Assembly (NCBI GenBank): GCA_902728285.1
Contig: CACVBU010000083.1
Location: forward strand, 496,001-560,000
Reading direction: 5' to 3'
DNA from: Clytia hemisphaerica
Taxonomy: Eukaryota; Cnidaria; Hydrozoa; Leptothecata; Clytiidae
DNA: 64,000 nt
Shown here: positions 11,801 through 23,117 of the stretch, in pieces
Layout of the letters: each line of letters begins with the position of its first letter
Position numbering within the stretch: the first letter of the stretch is position 1
Program-made: the position numbers and the translations under genes
The notes under the pieces: generated by a model
Seen by the model: only the letters and a program-made list of their open reading frames with translations
Databases searched by the model: none
What the model was told of the DNA's origin: nothing

Positions 11801-12065
11801 ATATTTTTAGAGATTAATAAACGGGGGGGGGTCCTAATAAGGTCCGGGGGGGTTGGAAAATTTGCCCGTTTATTTGGAACCTAAGAGTACTTACTTCACG
11901 AAAAATGTGTAGCCTTCCTGAGCAAGAACTTGTGGTAAAAAAATTGGGTTGCGTATTGATGAAGACAATCAAGTCATGTATTGGAGCGTCAAAACTTCCT
12001 TTCTTACTATGGTCAATACTTTTCAAGCTTTGTACTTTTTGTTTATCAAATACATTGTTACTCAT
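5857..12065 (-). CDS. TYW3: tRNA wybutosine-synthesizing protein 3 (TYW3)
   Basis: S-adenosylmethionine-dependent methyltransferase that N4-methylates the yW-86 intermediate to yW-72 at G37 of tRNA-Phe. Seven minus-strand exons join in phase: 11895-12065, 11169-11237, 10569-10673, 7284-7355, 6635-6703, 6230-6294 and 5857-5902 (TGA at 5857-5859), giving 198 residues. Family marks are FFTTSSCSGR (exon 1), FILHVQCRTLEHAQ (exon 3), GYRNSGLVIGKK (exon 4) and AVRSTHGLEVPL (exon 5). The protein is shorter than human TYW3 because it lacks the long acidic tail. Intron 3 (7356-10568) carries an intronless GPCR gene on the opposite strand. Intron 1 has a small inverted-repeat element inserted directly behind the exon 1 donor. 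The frame is intact. Confidence 0.93.
7076..7100 (+). repeat. Short interstitial TTAGGG run
   Basis: About two and a half units of the metazoan telomere repeat (gttagggttagggttt) lie between copies of a tgtcgttcttt motif in TYW3 intron 3. Confidence 0.5.
7872..8030. repeat. Small inverted-repeat element, copy 1 (cgaccgtagccgccaatt family)
   Basis: Contains cgaccgtagccgccaattgc and gcgcgggcattttttt, shared with 10300-10470 and, inverted, with 59425-59545. The three copies also share a segment with attggatcgagtttagg. It looks like a non-autonomous DNA transposon of about 150 bp. Confidence 0.55.
8208..8540. repeat. Tandem duplication of about 165 bp
   Basis: Two adjacent diverged copies begin near 8208 and 8371. 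Both carry a cccatggta segment, gggatgaaaaaat, gttggaatgttaaccga and a final ttcggaattttca-type block. Confidence 0.6.
9049..10068 (+). CDS. Intronless class A (rhodopsin-like) GPCR
   Basis: A single 339-residue frame with seven hydrophobic segments at about 43-64, 76-101, 116-138, 155-176, 199-219, 254-276 and 292-316. Class A marks: GN in TM1 (54-55), LAVAD in TM2 with the conserved Asp87, and Cys113 and Cys187 placed for the extracellular disulfide. The DRY box is SRY (138-140), and NPxxY is NIIVY (313-317) with Pro replaced by Ile. The N-terminus has NxS/T glycosylation sites and no signal peptide. The short tail has a CC pair that could be palmitoylated. The ligand is unknown. The gene lies antisense inside TYW3 intron 3. 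Absence of introns suggests a retrogene-type expansion, as in many invertebrate GPCR families. Confidence 0.88.
   Translation: MNNSSTGLQNNTITNQRFQITQQEIELIKLMLETQKYLLEYIQPVLMGFFGGVGNLLIIVYFLKINFKSLKKMSSYHFLIINLAVADFLTCIGTSVFFPFLVKGDIWARRLACHYGVDFSAGVCPLTSCWILVWLSYSRYRGIVEPFKPGFSKRKWACVCTLTWVVAQLVFLYLLLKRRFIEEHLFCTIDVNDLNIFIQMLCLMAIDCVLPVSLMTYFYHQMKQKLFQEEKKNTFTLNDKSRRRNRIALRNIKNLNIVYAIFVIPGRLIDSLIYITTWLDVNEGFLFNELFKHFLSLIYALSNAAVYLNNACNIIVYIKLVGGFRQFLVDIFCCGFLRK
10300..10470. repeat. Small inverted-repeat element, copy 2 (cgaccgtagccgccaatt family)
   Basis: The left arm is cgaccgtagccgccaattgc and the right arm reads as its diverged reverse complement (acccgcgcggtaatcggcgg). A poly-G run lies in the loop. 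Confidence 0.6.
10829..11105. repeat. Dispersed repeat, copy 3
   Basis: Shares cataaggcttcgatggcca, taagaacatccgaaggcttc and a ggatgttc end with the copies at 3497 and 4885. It lies in TYW3 intron 2. Confidence 0.5.
11617..11889. mobile_element. Foldback element beside the TYW3 exon 1 donor
   Basis: Both ends carry the same 24-bp terminal inverted repeat beginning TACTCTTAGGTTCCAAAT. The interior has three runs of G, each after aataaacggg or a similar phrase. TA at each outer edge fits a TA target duplication (Tc1/mariner-like). A relative with the end TACTCTCGGGTACCTAAT is at 46928-47167. Confidence 0.7.
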
Positions 12066-12876
12066 TCTTTACAACTAAAAGAAAAATAAACAAATGGTTA
12101 TCATAGGAATATTACGAAGACAATTCTTAGAAACTAGATAGACAGAAAGAATGTAGAATAAGTTTAGAGGGAAAAACTATCTATCATCCAGGACTGATGG
12201 CCTTGGACAGTTACACCCTGGTCGATTGTCCCTAGTACTGCCACCATCCCAGAAGTAAACTCTGGAGGACCGTTTTACAATTTCATACTAATTCTTCAGA
12301 ATAGAGTAATGCGAACAGGGAACAGCATCATATAAAGGCTGGAGCTCTAAACTAAAGATTCATACAACTGGAAACAAGATACAACTGGAAACAATAGAAA
12401 GTATTTCTCATTATATTCGTGCAAGTCACAATAAATTCACTCTAAATTTTTATTTACAAATATCTCGTTATAAATATCAGCTCACGATATAGTAGTTTAG
12501 GGCGCTGATCGTAATAAGGAAAAAGGCTTCCTCGGATAAAAGTCATCATTTTTTGTTCTATTTCTAGCTATTAGACCTATCAAAAGTTATTTTTGGATGC
12601 AATATTTCCACGGAATTCATCTCATCATGGAGAGTCAGCCCGCCTCCATATATACGCAACTTATTTTTTCATTCATAGGTTTAATTCGTTCATTTATTCA
12701 CTGATTTGAAAATTACTTTAAAGCTAATTCTTAATACATTGTTCAGAGCCTACTGTCATAACGCTATATATAAGTTGCAGTTGCACTCTGTATCAGTTAT
12801 ATATGGCTAAGTCATCTATACTTGAAAGTGACATTTCCTTATCAAACGAAAAGCCCGAGACTAAAATAATTCAGCA
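12066..12876. other. Spacer between NDUFAF4 and TYW3
   Basis: No gene seen. It should contain the TYW3 promoter and the end of the NDUFAF4 transcript. A short inverted pair (tatataagttgcagt near 12768 and a related tatatatggct near 12800) is the only structure noticed. Confidence 0.35.
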
Positions 12877-12882
12877 TTTATT
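12877..12882 (-). terminator. Polyadenylation signal of NDUFAF4
   Basis: AATAAA on the minus strand, 14 bases after the stop codon of the NDUFAF4 frame. Confidence 0.65.
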
Positions 12883-12895
12883 AAGTGTAAAATCT

Positions 12896-13423
12896 TCATC
12901 TTAGGTTTCGGTCATCATCCTCGTCAGCCTTCAAAAAAGATTTACCAGAGCCTACGGTCATCGCTGTGTGTTCAGTTTTGATGATGTAAAATGCACCAAA
13001 ATGTTCCAGTAGATTTTTAGCAACTTCAATATCCAACTTAAATTCTTCAGCTGTTTTATCGGCGGTCCATGTTTGAGGATCAATTTTTTTATTCAAAAAC
13101 AAATTCTCTAATTGTGCTTTATTGAGTTTTCCTTCTGGTTGGATGTTAAGCTTTCGGGTACGTTTGCCACTTTTCAATACGTCAGAAGGTGCAGCTCCGG
13201 TAGAGTCGACACGGACAGATTCAAGCCTGAAGTGAAGATTTTCATTCTTCTGTTTAGCAGTTTCTTTAAATTCTGGATGTGATTTTACTAAATCATCGAA
13301 AGCTTTGACAGTTGATGGATGACGTGGCGAAACCTGTTTTTCTTCTAACACTTTTTCTACATTTTTTACCAATGCAGCTGGGTTACGTGTAACTTGCTTA
13401 GCTTTGGCAATCCTTGCTCCCAT
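12896..13423 (-). CDS. NDUFAF4: NADH dehydrogenase complex I assembly factor 4
   Basis: A single exon of 175 codons, the same length as human NDUFAF4, a mitochondrial factor needed to assemble the membrane arm of respiratory complex I. Shared features are the MGA- start (glycine 2 is a possible myristoylation site), the RHPST block near residue 33, and the PQTWTADKTAEEFKLD segment followed by LLEHFGAFYII near the C-terminus. No intron is needed. It lies 831 bases upstream of TYW3 on the same strand, too far for overlapping transcripts to be assumed. Confidence 0.9.
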   Translation of the reverse strand: MGARIAKAKQVTRNPAALVKNVEKVLEEKQVSPRHPSTVKAFDDLVKSHPEFKETAKQKNENLHFRLESVRVDSTGAAPSDVLKSGKRTRKLNIQPEGKLNKAQLENLFLNKKIDPQTWTADKTAEEFKLDIEVAKNLLEHFGAFYIIKTEHTAMTVGSGKSFLKADEDDDRNLR

Positions 13424-14752
13424 TTATGTGTTGTGTTGTATACTGATAGTACTTATTTGCTATATTTATTCTTTTTCTTTTCTGGAAATAAAATAAACAT
13501 GAATTTAAGTAATAATGAGAAATACCAGTGAAGATTTAAAATTACAAAGAAATTATCAGAAAGGTAAAATTATTTTCAAACCGATCAGAATCAACAGCCA
13601 TGGTCAATACTGTTCATTATTCAAAAGGAATTGTTCATTATTCAAAAGGAATTCAATCAAAAGATCCATCCGTCATTAGAAAGACACCCTTTTAACTCCT
13701 ACATGTCCAATTGACAGCCACAAAATTCTATCACGAACAGACATTTCCTTTTAAACCTCAGGCCCTAGGTTTTACTATTTGGTTGATCTAACAGTACCAG
13801 AAATTCGATATTCATCATCTTATCAACCAGCTAATTGCAGCAAGCTTTCAAAAAATGAGAAAGTGGAAAGATGTTATTATATTGAGTTTGAAAATTATTA
13901 TAAATTTCTTACAAAAGTTATACAGAAAACAACCCTAACTAACGTTACCATATTCACATATCTATCAGCAGTAATATACAAAAAGGCTTTTCTCTTTATT
14001 TTCCAATATAAATATACTATATATACTTGTTAGCTACTATGTCATTATAAACAAAAATTATGTACGCATGACTAAAGACAGGGTCTAAGGTGAATTTGGT
14101 TTTCAGACAGGATCTTTTATGGATTTTGCATACCAAAAATTCAGTAATTTTTCTTTTAGATGTTTGATACCATTTCAAACTACACTGATGAAAAACCCAG
14201 TGTGAACTTTTGGACAGTGTTAATATAGGGAAAACTTCTTTAAAATTTATGGGTTTCTGGTAAAAAGTAGATTCACAGAAATATTCCTGAAAATGATATC
14301 CCTCAAGTAGAAAGCGCAGTATTAACTGGACTATCCAATAAAATTCACGTTTACAAAAAGAGTGCCCTATCTTTATCTTTAGCTTTTCCCAGTGAAAAAA
14401 ATGAAAAATTTGAATCATTATCTATGAATAAAAATCCATATCGTTTTTAGTTTAAAAATAATAAAAAAACGCGATCCATCAAAACTTTGTGAGTGTGTAT
14501 AACAAACTCAACATAGCCTTAAAGAGTAAATGCTATGATAAGATTTCTTAGAGTGTGGAACAGTCTAATCCAAAATACAACTAATTCCAAAGAGCACAAC
14601 TCCTCAGAAGTGAATTTAAACGATTCGACCTACAAAAGGAAAAGAGAAGTCTGCGTACAAAATGAGTTTTTTTGGGTTTTAAAATGTCATAAATGACACT
14701 TTGTGCATCGGACAAAAACTTATATTTTTTTATAAAAACTACATTCAAACTA
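13424..14752. other. Intergenic spacer with a short tandem repeat
   Basis: No gene supported. Two tandem 21-base units (ttcattattcaaaaggaatt) occur near 13611-13655. Open frames at 13779-14033 and 14017-14418 have AT-driven, unrecognisable translations. Confidence 0.35.
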
Positions 14753-15180
14753 TTAGGCGTACAAACTTTCGCGAGCAGAAACTTTCGCGAGGACGAAAAA
14801 TCGCGAAATTCACGACATTTACTTTCGCGAATTTAAGGGAAAAATATTTTTCGCGAGCATAAACTTTCGCGAATCAAGACGTACAATTGAGAATTTTCAC
14901 ACGAAAAAATGGCTTAGAGACACAAATACTTCTTGGGTTGGCTTGAAACATTTGTCCTTTGACTTATTAGTCGTTTATCAGGCTAAAAAGTGCCATCAAA
15001 GTTACATTTTATTCAAAGTTTGAAGTTTTACAGATTCTCTATTTTGTCAAGAATTTTTCGCGAGCATAAACTTTCGCGAATGACCCTTCCTAGAATTTTT
15101 AAAGACATTTACTTTCGCGAAAAGGGCCAAAATTCGCGAAAATCGCGAAAGTTTCTGCTTGTGAAAGTTTCTACGCCTAA
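14753..15180. mobile_element. Foldback MITE, CGCGAA-rich family, copy 1
   Basis: Ends are ttaggcgtacaaactttcgc and its reverse complement. The arms are built of repeated ctttcgcga units. Copies are at 57302-57667 and, partial, at 32637-32780. There is no coding capacity, so it is a non-autonomous DNA element. Confidence 0.75.
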
Positions 15181-15257
15181 AGTAAACTAAATTTAGTTTA
15201 TACCGATGTTATAATAGCAGTGGTTAAAGGTACTTGAAAATTTTTCTGTTGAAAACT

Positions 15258-15263
15258 TTTATT
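15258..15263 (-). terminator. Probable polyadenylation signal of KAT14
   Basis: AATAAA on the minus strand about 108 bases after the KAT14 stop codon. Confidence 0.45.
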
Positions 15264-15370
15264 TTAGTTTTGATTGAGCCACCTGAAATTTTGCTTTTCA
15301 ATTCTGTCACAAATTTACTTTACAATTCCTAACAATGACAACTGAAAAAAAATTGAAAAATACTAAAAAA

Positions 15371-18366
15371 CTATCTTTGGAGCCTCAATAAAAATGCGTG
15401 TCTAGAGCTTGTATCATCTTCAGGTAAATACTTTTTATAAAAATCAAGAATCAATGCTTCTGCTTTGAACCCAAATTTTTGATAAAGCAACATAGATGGA
15501 TTTGAGGGTGAAACATGAAGTGTTATATCTTTCCCCATGCAAGTTTGAATCAAATGGTAAATCATGTTTGTTGCAATACCACATCTTCTCCAGTCAGGAT
15601 GTACCAATATGAAAGAAATGTAAGCTTCATTGAACTTGACGTCAGGAACCATAAATGCAAAACCAATCAGAAGTTTACGGTACATCACAACACAACTGAA
15701 TTCTGGGTATTGTAAACATTCTGTTAAATCAATTCCTGGCCAGAAGAAATCAGCACACAATGCATTAACAGCAGGAATATGCATTGGTTGAACGTAACAA
15801 TAATCAATAGGCCAGTTCCGATGTGTTTGCTTTGATCTTTTTTGGATTTCTTTCAAAATTTTTAATTTTGGTGGGAGTACTGTAAAATCTCTACGAATGT
15901 ATGGTTTCAAGATGCGTGATGTGTATGGACTGGTGATAGAGTTTTGGTATCCACCAATATTTTCATCAATTCCAATTAAAGCAAACAAACTACGATTTCC
16001 AATGTTGTTGAAAGAACTAGTCCTCAACCCAGTAAACTTACAATATTTGTCTAAAACATTAACACCAACCAGAGCAGGGTGGTTGAAGTCAGGTTTTACG
16101 GTATCTATCACACCTTTACTTTTTTTAGATTCTTCATTAGTTGTTTGTTCATTAGACTCCTTTTGGTTTTTGGTCTTTTGATCTGTCTGTAACTTCTTCT
16201 TTTCGATAGAGAACATGGCAAGACCTTTTTCTCGTCTTGCTTTACGATTCAGTAATTTCCTTCTTAACCGTCGTACAGAACAATCACTGTTAACTGTCAG
16301 TGGATAATCGTCTAACTTGACTAGAAATTCTGACTCTTCTGGCAGTGAAAGTTGTTTGACGTTGGCGAATTTTTCTATTGGTTTTATGGATTTTAACTTC
16401 TGAATAGGTTTACTTAAAGCTTCAGGAATTTTGATAGGTTCCACTTCAGGTGGTTCAGTTTTGATATTATTTAGGTTGAGCTTGTCAATTTTTAATGTTG
16501 TTTTCTGTGCAGCGTTTTCTGAAGATTTGTTCTTAGGTAGTGAGAAATGAGCTGCTTGTGGATTAAGTGTTGATGGCGCCGGGTTTGAATCAGAGAAGGG
16601 TGCTTCTACAAGGTGCTCATTGGACGTGAGGGAAGACATTTCAAAAACACTCATATCATCAAATAAAGAAGCAAAAGGGTCTTCTACTTGAACTGCACTA
16701 CTATAACCAGCATCTCGCAGTTCTGCCATAATGTTACAATTTGTATTTAGACTGTTTGATATAGTTCGATTTCGATTAGGAACAGGTTGTTGTTTTTTAG
16801 TTTGTTGTATGGATGGTGATGAATCTGTCTTTTCTTTTTTGATATCTTTTTTAACGTTAGTTCGTGCACATTGGGATTTAGAGGTTGAAGCTGTTGATTG
16901 AGATTGTTTTGGTTTTTCAATATTGTTTGCTTCATAAGTGTCAATAGGCTCTTTTTTGATTTTGGCTGATTTAATGCAGTCTGCAGGTGAAATTAATTTC
17001 TTTGTAGTTGTTGTCTCAATTTTCATGCTTTTACTTACTGGTCCACTGTCCATTTTGTCTTTCGTTTTACGTTGTCTTTTCCCACGTCCAAGATCTGAGG
17101 CAATGTTCATCAGATTGTCTGTCTTATTTTTCAACATATCTTGAGTATTTTTTGGTGGTCTGATGATCTTATAGTTGTCAATGTCAGCTTTGGGAATGGT
17201 GACTTCTTGTAAAGCCCACCATCCAGTCTCATTAAAGAACATTTGTCCTGATCGAAAAACGTTTTGACTATGGACAGATAATGTTCCAGCAATGGTTCCT
17301 ATCCAGGTTGGTGGTTTTACCTTTCCTGGCATGATCACATTCCAATTTTTGTCGATAAAACCACATATCTCTTCCTTCCACCTGGAATAAAAATGGTAAA
17401 AGAAGATGATACTTATTATTATAAATTAGTGTTTTATTAAGAAAATAAGCCTGGTGAGTTAGTGCTTGTAGGATAACAACAAATCAGATCGTTTTAGTAA
17501 GATTGAAAGAAAAGTTAGGATGAAAGACTTAAATTGCAAATGAACTTTCAATTTTCACTAAGGAAAGAGGAAAACTGGTAGATTTGAAACAACTAATAAA
17601 TCATATTTAATAAACAACTTTTACCTGAAAAATCCTTGGCGCCCTCTTTCATTGACAGTCAAATTGTAAAGTGCTAGATGGATTATTTGAACCCATGAAA
17701 GTTTCATTCGGCTCAAAACATCCTTCTTTTGAAAATTGCAGTCTTTACATTCAAAGACAAACAAAAAATCCCCTGAAAAATAATAGCAAGAGAATCAAGA
17801 AAAATCAATTTGGACCCAAAGGTTTCCACCAAAAATAGCAATTAAACTGGTTATTCAGAAAATATATTTTGATTAAATGAATCAAAAAACTACATCCTAC
17901 AGATTTTACAAAGGATTGAGGGAAGATTTTACAGTTTCAAAGACCCATATCCTAGATTTTGATACAGTAATATTTTCAGAAACAGCATTTTTACAAACAG
18001 CAATTTTTCAGACACAAAATATATATTCATTTACTGCCAGTAACTTATGGCATGTCCTAATATAAAAGTTTGGCACAAAAAAACTGGGGCCCTTTAGTCA
18101 TTTGACCAGATTTTACTTTTTTACCTTATTTCTCAAAAAATATACAATGAAGTGAATACAGTCTCATGTCTTGCATTTTACCATGTGTTACAGAGGATAC
18201 TCAGAATCATCTTTACTGCCATCAACCACTTACCTTTTAGTCGCGATGGTTTCTTGCATTTCATACAAGCTAAATGACTTAATTCAAAACACTTGCTGCA
18301 CTTGTAACTTTCCATGCCTTCTTTGATAGCCTTGCAATACTTGCATGGTTTGGTTGCAGGCTGCAT
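15371..18366 (-). CDS. KAT14: Lysine acetyltransferase 14 (ATAC complex, CSRP2BP)
   Basis: Three minus-strand exons, 18234-18366, 17625-17772 and 15371-17381, give 763 residues (human 782). Exon 1 encodes a Cys/His-rich module (CKYCKA, CSKC, HLACMKC) that fits the N-terminal zinc-binding region of KAT14. Exon 2 has KLSWVQIIHLALYNL and the GRQGFFR block. The large third exon carries WKEEICGFIDKNW, a low-complexity Lys/Ser/Thr-rich linker, SPYTSRILKPYIRRD, and a C-terminal GNAT acetyltransferase domain. That domain contains DYCYVQP, FFWPGIDLTECLQYPEFS and the acetyl-CoA motif WRRCGIA. KAT14 is a subunit of the ATAC histone acetyltransferase complex in the nucleus. The frame is intact. The Met at 17338 is internal, because the upstream exons join in phase. 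Confidence 0.95.
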
Positions 18367-20400
18367 TTTAATTGTTTCTTTCTTTGGTTTACCACAAATG
18401 TTTTTTAATAAACTAAAAGACAGTTGTCAAAATTGAACAAGTTGAAGAAAATAAACTCTTGAGTCTTTTGGGGACTGGTCGTTGAGCAGCCTTGATGGCA
18501 GCCAGTTAGTCACACTAAAAAATTAAGTCATAATTTTATGTATTAATAGGATGTATTTGCAAATACAAGCAGCCAATTCGATTGACTTCAAAAATGCTAA
18601 TTTTGCCCTGTTTGCCAATTATTTTGCATGTTCAATAGCGCTTTGTCGTGCAAACGTCATTGATTATTACTTCTCTCATTTGACCGAAATTCAATCCCAC
18701 AATCATTTTTGTCTTAATTCAAAAGTCGTGAAAGTTATTACTTTTTCTTTGTAATTGAGTGTAATTTGCGTGCAAGCATAATAAACGCAAAGGGTGATGG
18801 GATTGAATTTCAGTCAAACATAAAAATTAATGTCTATTTTTAGATTCGCGACGGTATGCTATTGGCAAAAATTTGGCAATTGGGGCAAAATTTTTGAAAC
18901 ATGGATGCCAAATAAAAAAGATGTGGGGAATCTGTCATTCTTGGCACTTTTGGAACTTAACTCCATACAAAACACTGTTCCCGCGAGACATGTGTTCTTT
19001 TCGCTTTTCGAACGCCTGTCTTTGGCACTTTTGGCAAAGATTTTGAAAAAAAGAAGACCTTCCAATGCTAAAGCAAAACAATGCTGATCTGCAATTTGAT
19101 TGGCTAAAAAAAACGACAGAGTGTGTAAACACATAGCGTTCCACAAACAGCAACAGAAGAACTGCTGACGAAGCATCACGAAATAGAAATCAAAATGTCG
19201 GCGTAGCGGTATAGGATTTTGCCACTAAACTGTGATCTTTTAACATTTACATTTTGGATTTGGCAAACCTGGTGAGTATGGCAAATAAGTTTCTCAATCG
19301 AGAGGACTGAAAGAGGAGAGTTTCCTCAAAGAAGTTCCAAAGACAATTAAATCAAAATCAAAAGCTTGCAACAAAATAAATCTTGCATCAAATCGAATAA
19401 AGCAACCAAATATATGTCATTTTAAAAATAAACTCTGATGAGAAGGACCCTCTCGGCGCTCCAAAAATGTCCAGAGCAAAAAGTGCTGTTTTTCTGTGCT
19501 CCGGAACACTAGGAGTTTCCGGAGCACTTCTGGTGTTCTGGAGCACAATTTTCGGCGATTGGTCTGCACCGGAACTCCGGAACACTTTCGCTAACACACG
19601 CATATTTTTAAAAAATTAGCCGACTCATGGTAGTTTTGATATTTCGACCAGTGATGCTTTCGAATATTTCTAATGTGATAAACAGTGATAAATTCAATTT
19701 CATTAATGGTTGAACCATCATCCTCAAAGACTGTAAGTACGTATTTTATTTGCCCAAAGTCATGTGCGTTTGCGTAGTGTAAAATGGCGAAATGCGAAAA
19801 TTGATTTTGGCAAAAACTTTTTGAAATATGACCCTACAAGATTTGACAATATCTTTTTATTCCATGAAGAGATTACTGGGTAAGCTTTCTAGAAATCCAA
19901 ACATAAATTGCATAGCTTTTACCAAAAAATAGCACTTTAGGATCAGAAACATTCAAAAACAAGCTTTTTCCAATTTTCTTCGAGTTACAGGAATTAATTC
20001 CTTGTTTGTTTTGATCTGAAATTTTCAGTAGGGGTGGCCAACATGGTTCCCTTGCTCATATCAGGGGGACCCGAGCCGGGGGTAAGAGAATTAAAGTTTC
20101 GAAGTAAAATCTTAATTATCACCCAAAAAAGTGCCTTTTTTTGGGGATGAGCTGGAGTTTTTACAAGATGCTTAACTGATTGGTTATTTTTAAACAATAG
20201 GGATGACGCGTTCTTTAGAAAAAGTAATAAAATCGTTTGTCTCAACATTTAACGACCAACAGAGTCATCAAAGAACTTGTAAAAACTCCAGCTTGACCCT
20301 TTTTTTGTCCATATCTTTTAAATGGATAGTCACAGCCTTATACCCCTCCTTCAGTAAAGCTTCCTATACCTTTTGTCCTTCAGAAAAACCAAAAATATTT
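18367..20400. other. Intergenic region upstream of KAT14
   Basis: It should hold the KAT14 promoter. No other gene supported. Near 19440-19590 several copies of a ggagcac/ccggaac motif are clustered. The open frames here translate to unrecognised sequence. Confidence 0.35.
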
Positions 20401-20439
20401 GCCTTAAATGTTTGCTTTCAGTTCATAGTGTCCTTCAGG

Positions 20440-20945
20440 GTCTCTTCCCCCCCCCCCCATGCCTAGAATGAAAAGAATGAAAATTTTCCATCCCCCCCCC
20501 TCATTTTTCCCCACCCTTTCTTCAAAAATTTCTCTGTCCCCCCCCCCTCAAGCATAAAAAGCTGTAATTTGATGAATTTAACGCTTATTGTTTTCCCTAA
20601 GGTAGTTCTAATTCAAGAATAAATGGAAAGGATGGTTGTTTTCAAACCGTAATATTGCTGGTTGAAATAAATGAAAGAAAAACTAAGCATATGCTATACA
20701 CCCAATTGAGTGATAGTTAAAGATACTGCTAAAATAATAACAAGTCCTAAAGAAAATAAAAACCAGATGTTTTTCAATTTTGAAATGATTTTGGTGAGTT
20801 CCCCCCCCATGCCTAGAATGAAAATTTTCCATCCCCCCCTCGTTTTCCCCCACCCTGGTTTCAAAAAAAATTCTTTCCCCCCTATACGTCCTTTCGACCT
20901 CAAAACCCATTCCCCCCTGAATTCAGGGGGGGAGGACACTATGCA
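20440..20945. repeat. Duplicated poly-C-rich repeat
   Basis: A segment with catgcctagaatgaaaa, aaaattttccatcccccc and further C runs occurs at about 20455-20550 and again at 20805-20885. The open frames across it are products of the C runs. Confidence 0.6.
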
Positions 20946-22190
20946 GTTCCTGTAGTCAGTAGTGTGACCCCCTGTATTTCTATTTTATTCTGCGCGGGTT
21001 TTTCTTGAAATAGAGATGTCACATGACTCAAATCCCGCAGTCTTATTGGACTAGAGAAAGCGAAAGTGAAATCGGGCGATCTGATTGGATGAAAAAAAGA
21101 CCCTGTGAACTGGAACCGAAAATAATTCTCATTCTAAAACAAGATGGCGGCGAGAAAAGCATGTCTTTTGCTTTGGACAAAAGGTTGTAAATTCTGGTTG
21201 ATTTTAAGGTTTTATCTTATCTTATCTCATTTACTTTAATTAGTAGAGGGTTCTAACCATCTTGAAGTGAAGGTGGTTGAACAAAATGTTTTTGGCATAT
21301 TGATGGAACTGTCTGCTCAGGAAGTTTGGGGCGAGAGTGTTTTTCCATAGTGCGAGCTATATAGACGGGGATCACTATACCTACAAACTTCTCTTACAAT
21401 GGAGCAGATATAGATACACGAAAGATAATTGCACGGTATGAAAGAGGAAGGTCTAAGCTCTTTACTGTTACCTTGCTTCACATAAAAAGTCAACGGATTA
21501 CTTGAAAATTTTTGGATTTACTTCTTTGATTCAAATTTGCTCAACGACAATGTGGGAACTCCCCTGATCGCAAGATTTCAAAAGGAAGCTTGATCTACCA
21601 TCTTTCAAGCTCAAAAAACCATTTGTTATGGGACCGATTTGCTCCATTGTAATCTTAACAAAAGTTAGAAGGGTTCAAAGTTTACAGAAAAATGAAACAT
21701 TTGGTTTCACATCAACAAAAGTTGTGAGACTTCTGGTGTCGCTTAACACAATAAAATAAAAGTACCGAGGGCTAAAATGACAGTAAGTCACACTAGCGTC
21801 CCGCCAAAATGCGTATCAAAGAGTAATGCTGCGAAAGTGCTACATTGTTTACTTGACTCGCAAGTAAAAAAATGCGCCGCAAAACTTCTAAGGGGATTTA
21901 TGAAAAAATAACCCGGTACTTTTTAATGAGATTAACATTTTCGAAAACTATGGGAAATTGCCTAAAATTTGAGCCATAGATGAAAAAATTTGAGCTAAGC
22001 CAACCTTAAAAACTAATTTGAAGATCAACTTCCCAACAAAAAGATCTACGAGCCGAGGAGACGAAACCCACCTAGATCCACGCACTGCGCCGCCGGATAG
22101 GCTATTTCCCGGGAATTTTGCCAGACCTCAAATATTGACCCATCTACATGGTCTCGGGAATTGAATGATAAAATTTGGTTGGTTGATAGG
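20946..22190. other. Intergenic, repeat-derived sequence
   Basis: No gene seen. The segment 21667-21745 (agggttcaaagtttacag, aatgaaacatttggttt) is related to 28768-28847, so it belongs to a dispersed repeat family. Confidence 0.35.
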
Positions 22191-22191
22191 A

Positions 22192-23117
22192 TGCGCACTC
22201 GTCGGGATTTTTTGCGTGGAAAAGTCGAAAATCAAAATTAGAACATTCCATCCATCATAACTTATCCTTAGCAACTCCAAACTTGTTCATTCTTTTTTTT
22301 TAAATACAAAGAAAAAAACCCCATCTCATTACCTAATACCTTCAATAAAAAGATATACCATTTATTAAACATCAAAGTGAAAAAATGGCGACTCGGAATT
22401 CGTGGCACCACCGTCGACCTTGACCAACATTTTTCAAATGGCTATCGCTATTGAGCTGGATTAGTTATAGACTCACGGTTTTTTTATAAAACGCAGGAAA
22501 GATAGTACTTTATTTTGTCACGTGGTAGCCTTTTCAATAATCTACGGGCTGTCTTTAAATCGAGAAAAAAGAAGAAATTTCAATTTTTCGGCACTTTCCT
22601 GAAATTTTTATCAGGACTACCATATATCGTTGGAAAGCTAAGGGTTTCAGCTTTTTATTAGTAAAATTTGTTTTTAGCTATCATTTCCAGCTCATTAGTG
22701 ATAGGCTAAAGTTTAACAGTCATCGGGCTAATTTTCAGACCGCGCCAGCAAACTCCTCACGCCCCGCCATGCGGAAGGCTAGAATTCACCCGCAATCTTT
22801 AATGTTTTTCGGTGCTGTCCAAAGGTCATTTCTTGGTTGCGCTTGGTAGGTTAAGAATTGGTTAAGTATTCCCAAAGTTATTCCATTTTCAAAACACAAA
22901 AAAATCACCTTTTCAAAGAATCGCCTCCTTACACCACGCCCGCAAGAAATAATTTTCGGAAGCACCAAAATCGCACCAAAAATTGTTTCCCTGATAATTC
23001 CTGATTGATTTTGAAAAAAGAATGAACAGATTTGGATGATTTAAAGGTAAGTACTAATGCATTGAAGTTCATTTTTGTAAATTCTCGTTCCGCACAAAAA
23101 TCCCGACGTGTGCGCAC
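22192..23117. mobile_element. Inverted-repeat element of about 0.9 kb
   Basis: The left end tgcgcactcgtcgggatttt is matched by the inverse at the right end (aaaatcccgacgtgtgcgca), with about 28 bp of terminal similarity. It contains a block (22610-22690) related to 28680-28740. No transposase frame is visible. Confidence 0.5.

Noticed and set aside
15371..17338. KAT14 starting at the Met at 17338
   Set aside because: Two upstream exons with good splice sites join in phase and encode the conserved N-terminal zinc-binding region and GRQGFFRWKE block, so that Met is internal.
20683..20955. Overlapping frames on both strands near 20.7-20.95 kb
   Set aside because: Produced by C/G runs of a duplicated repeat; no recognisable domain.
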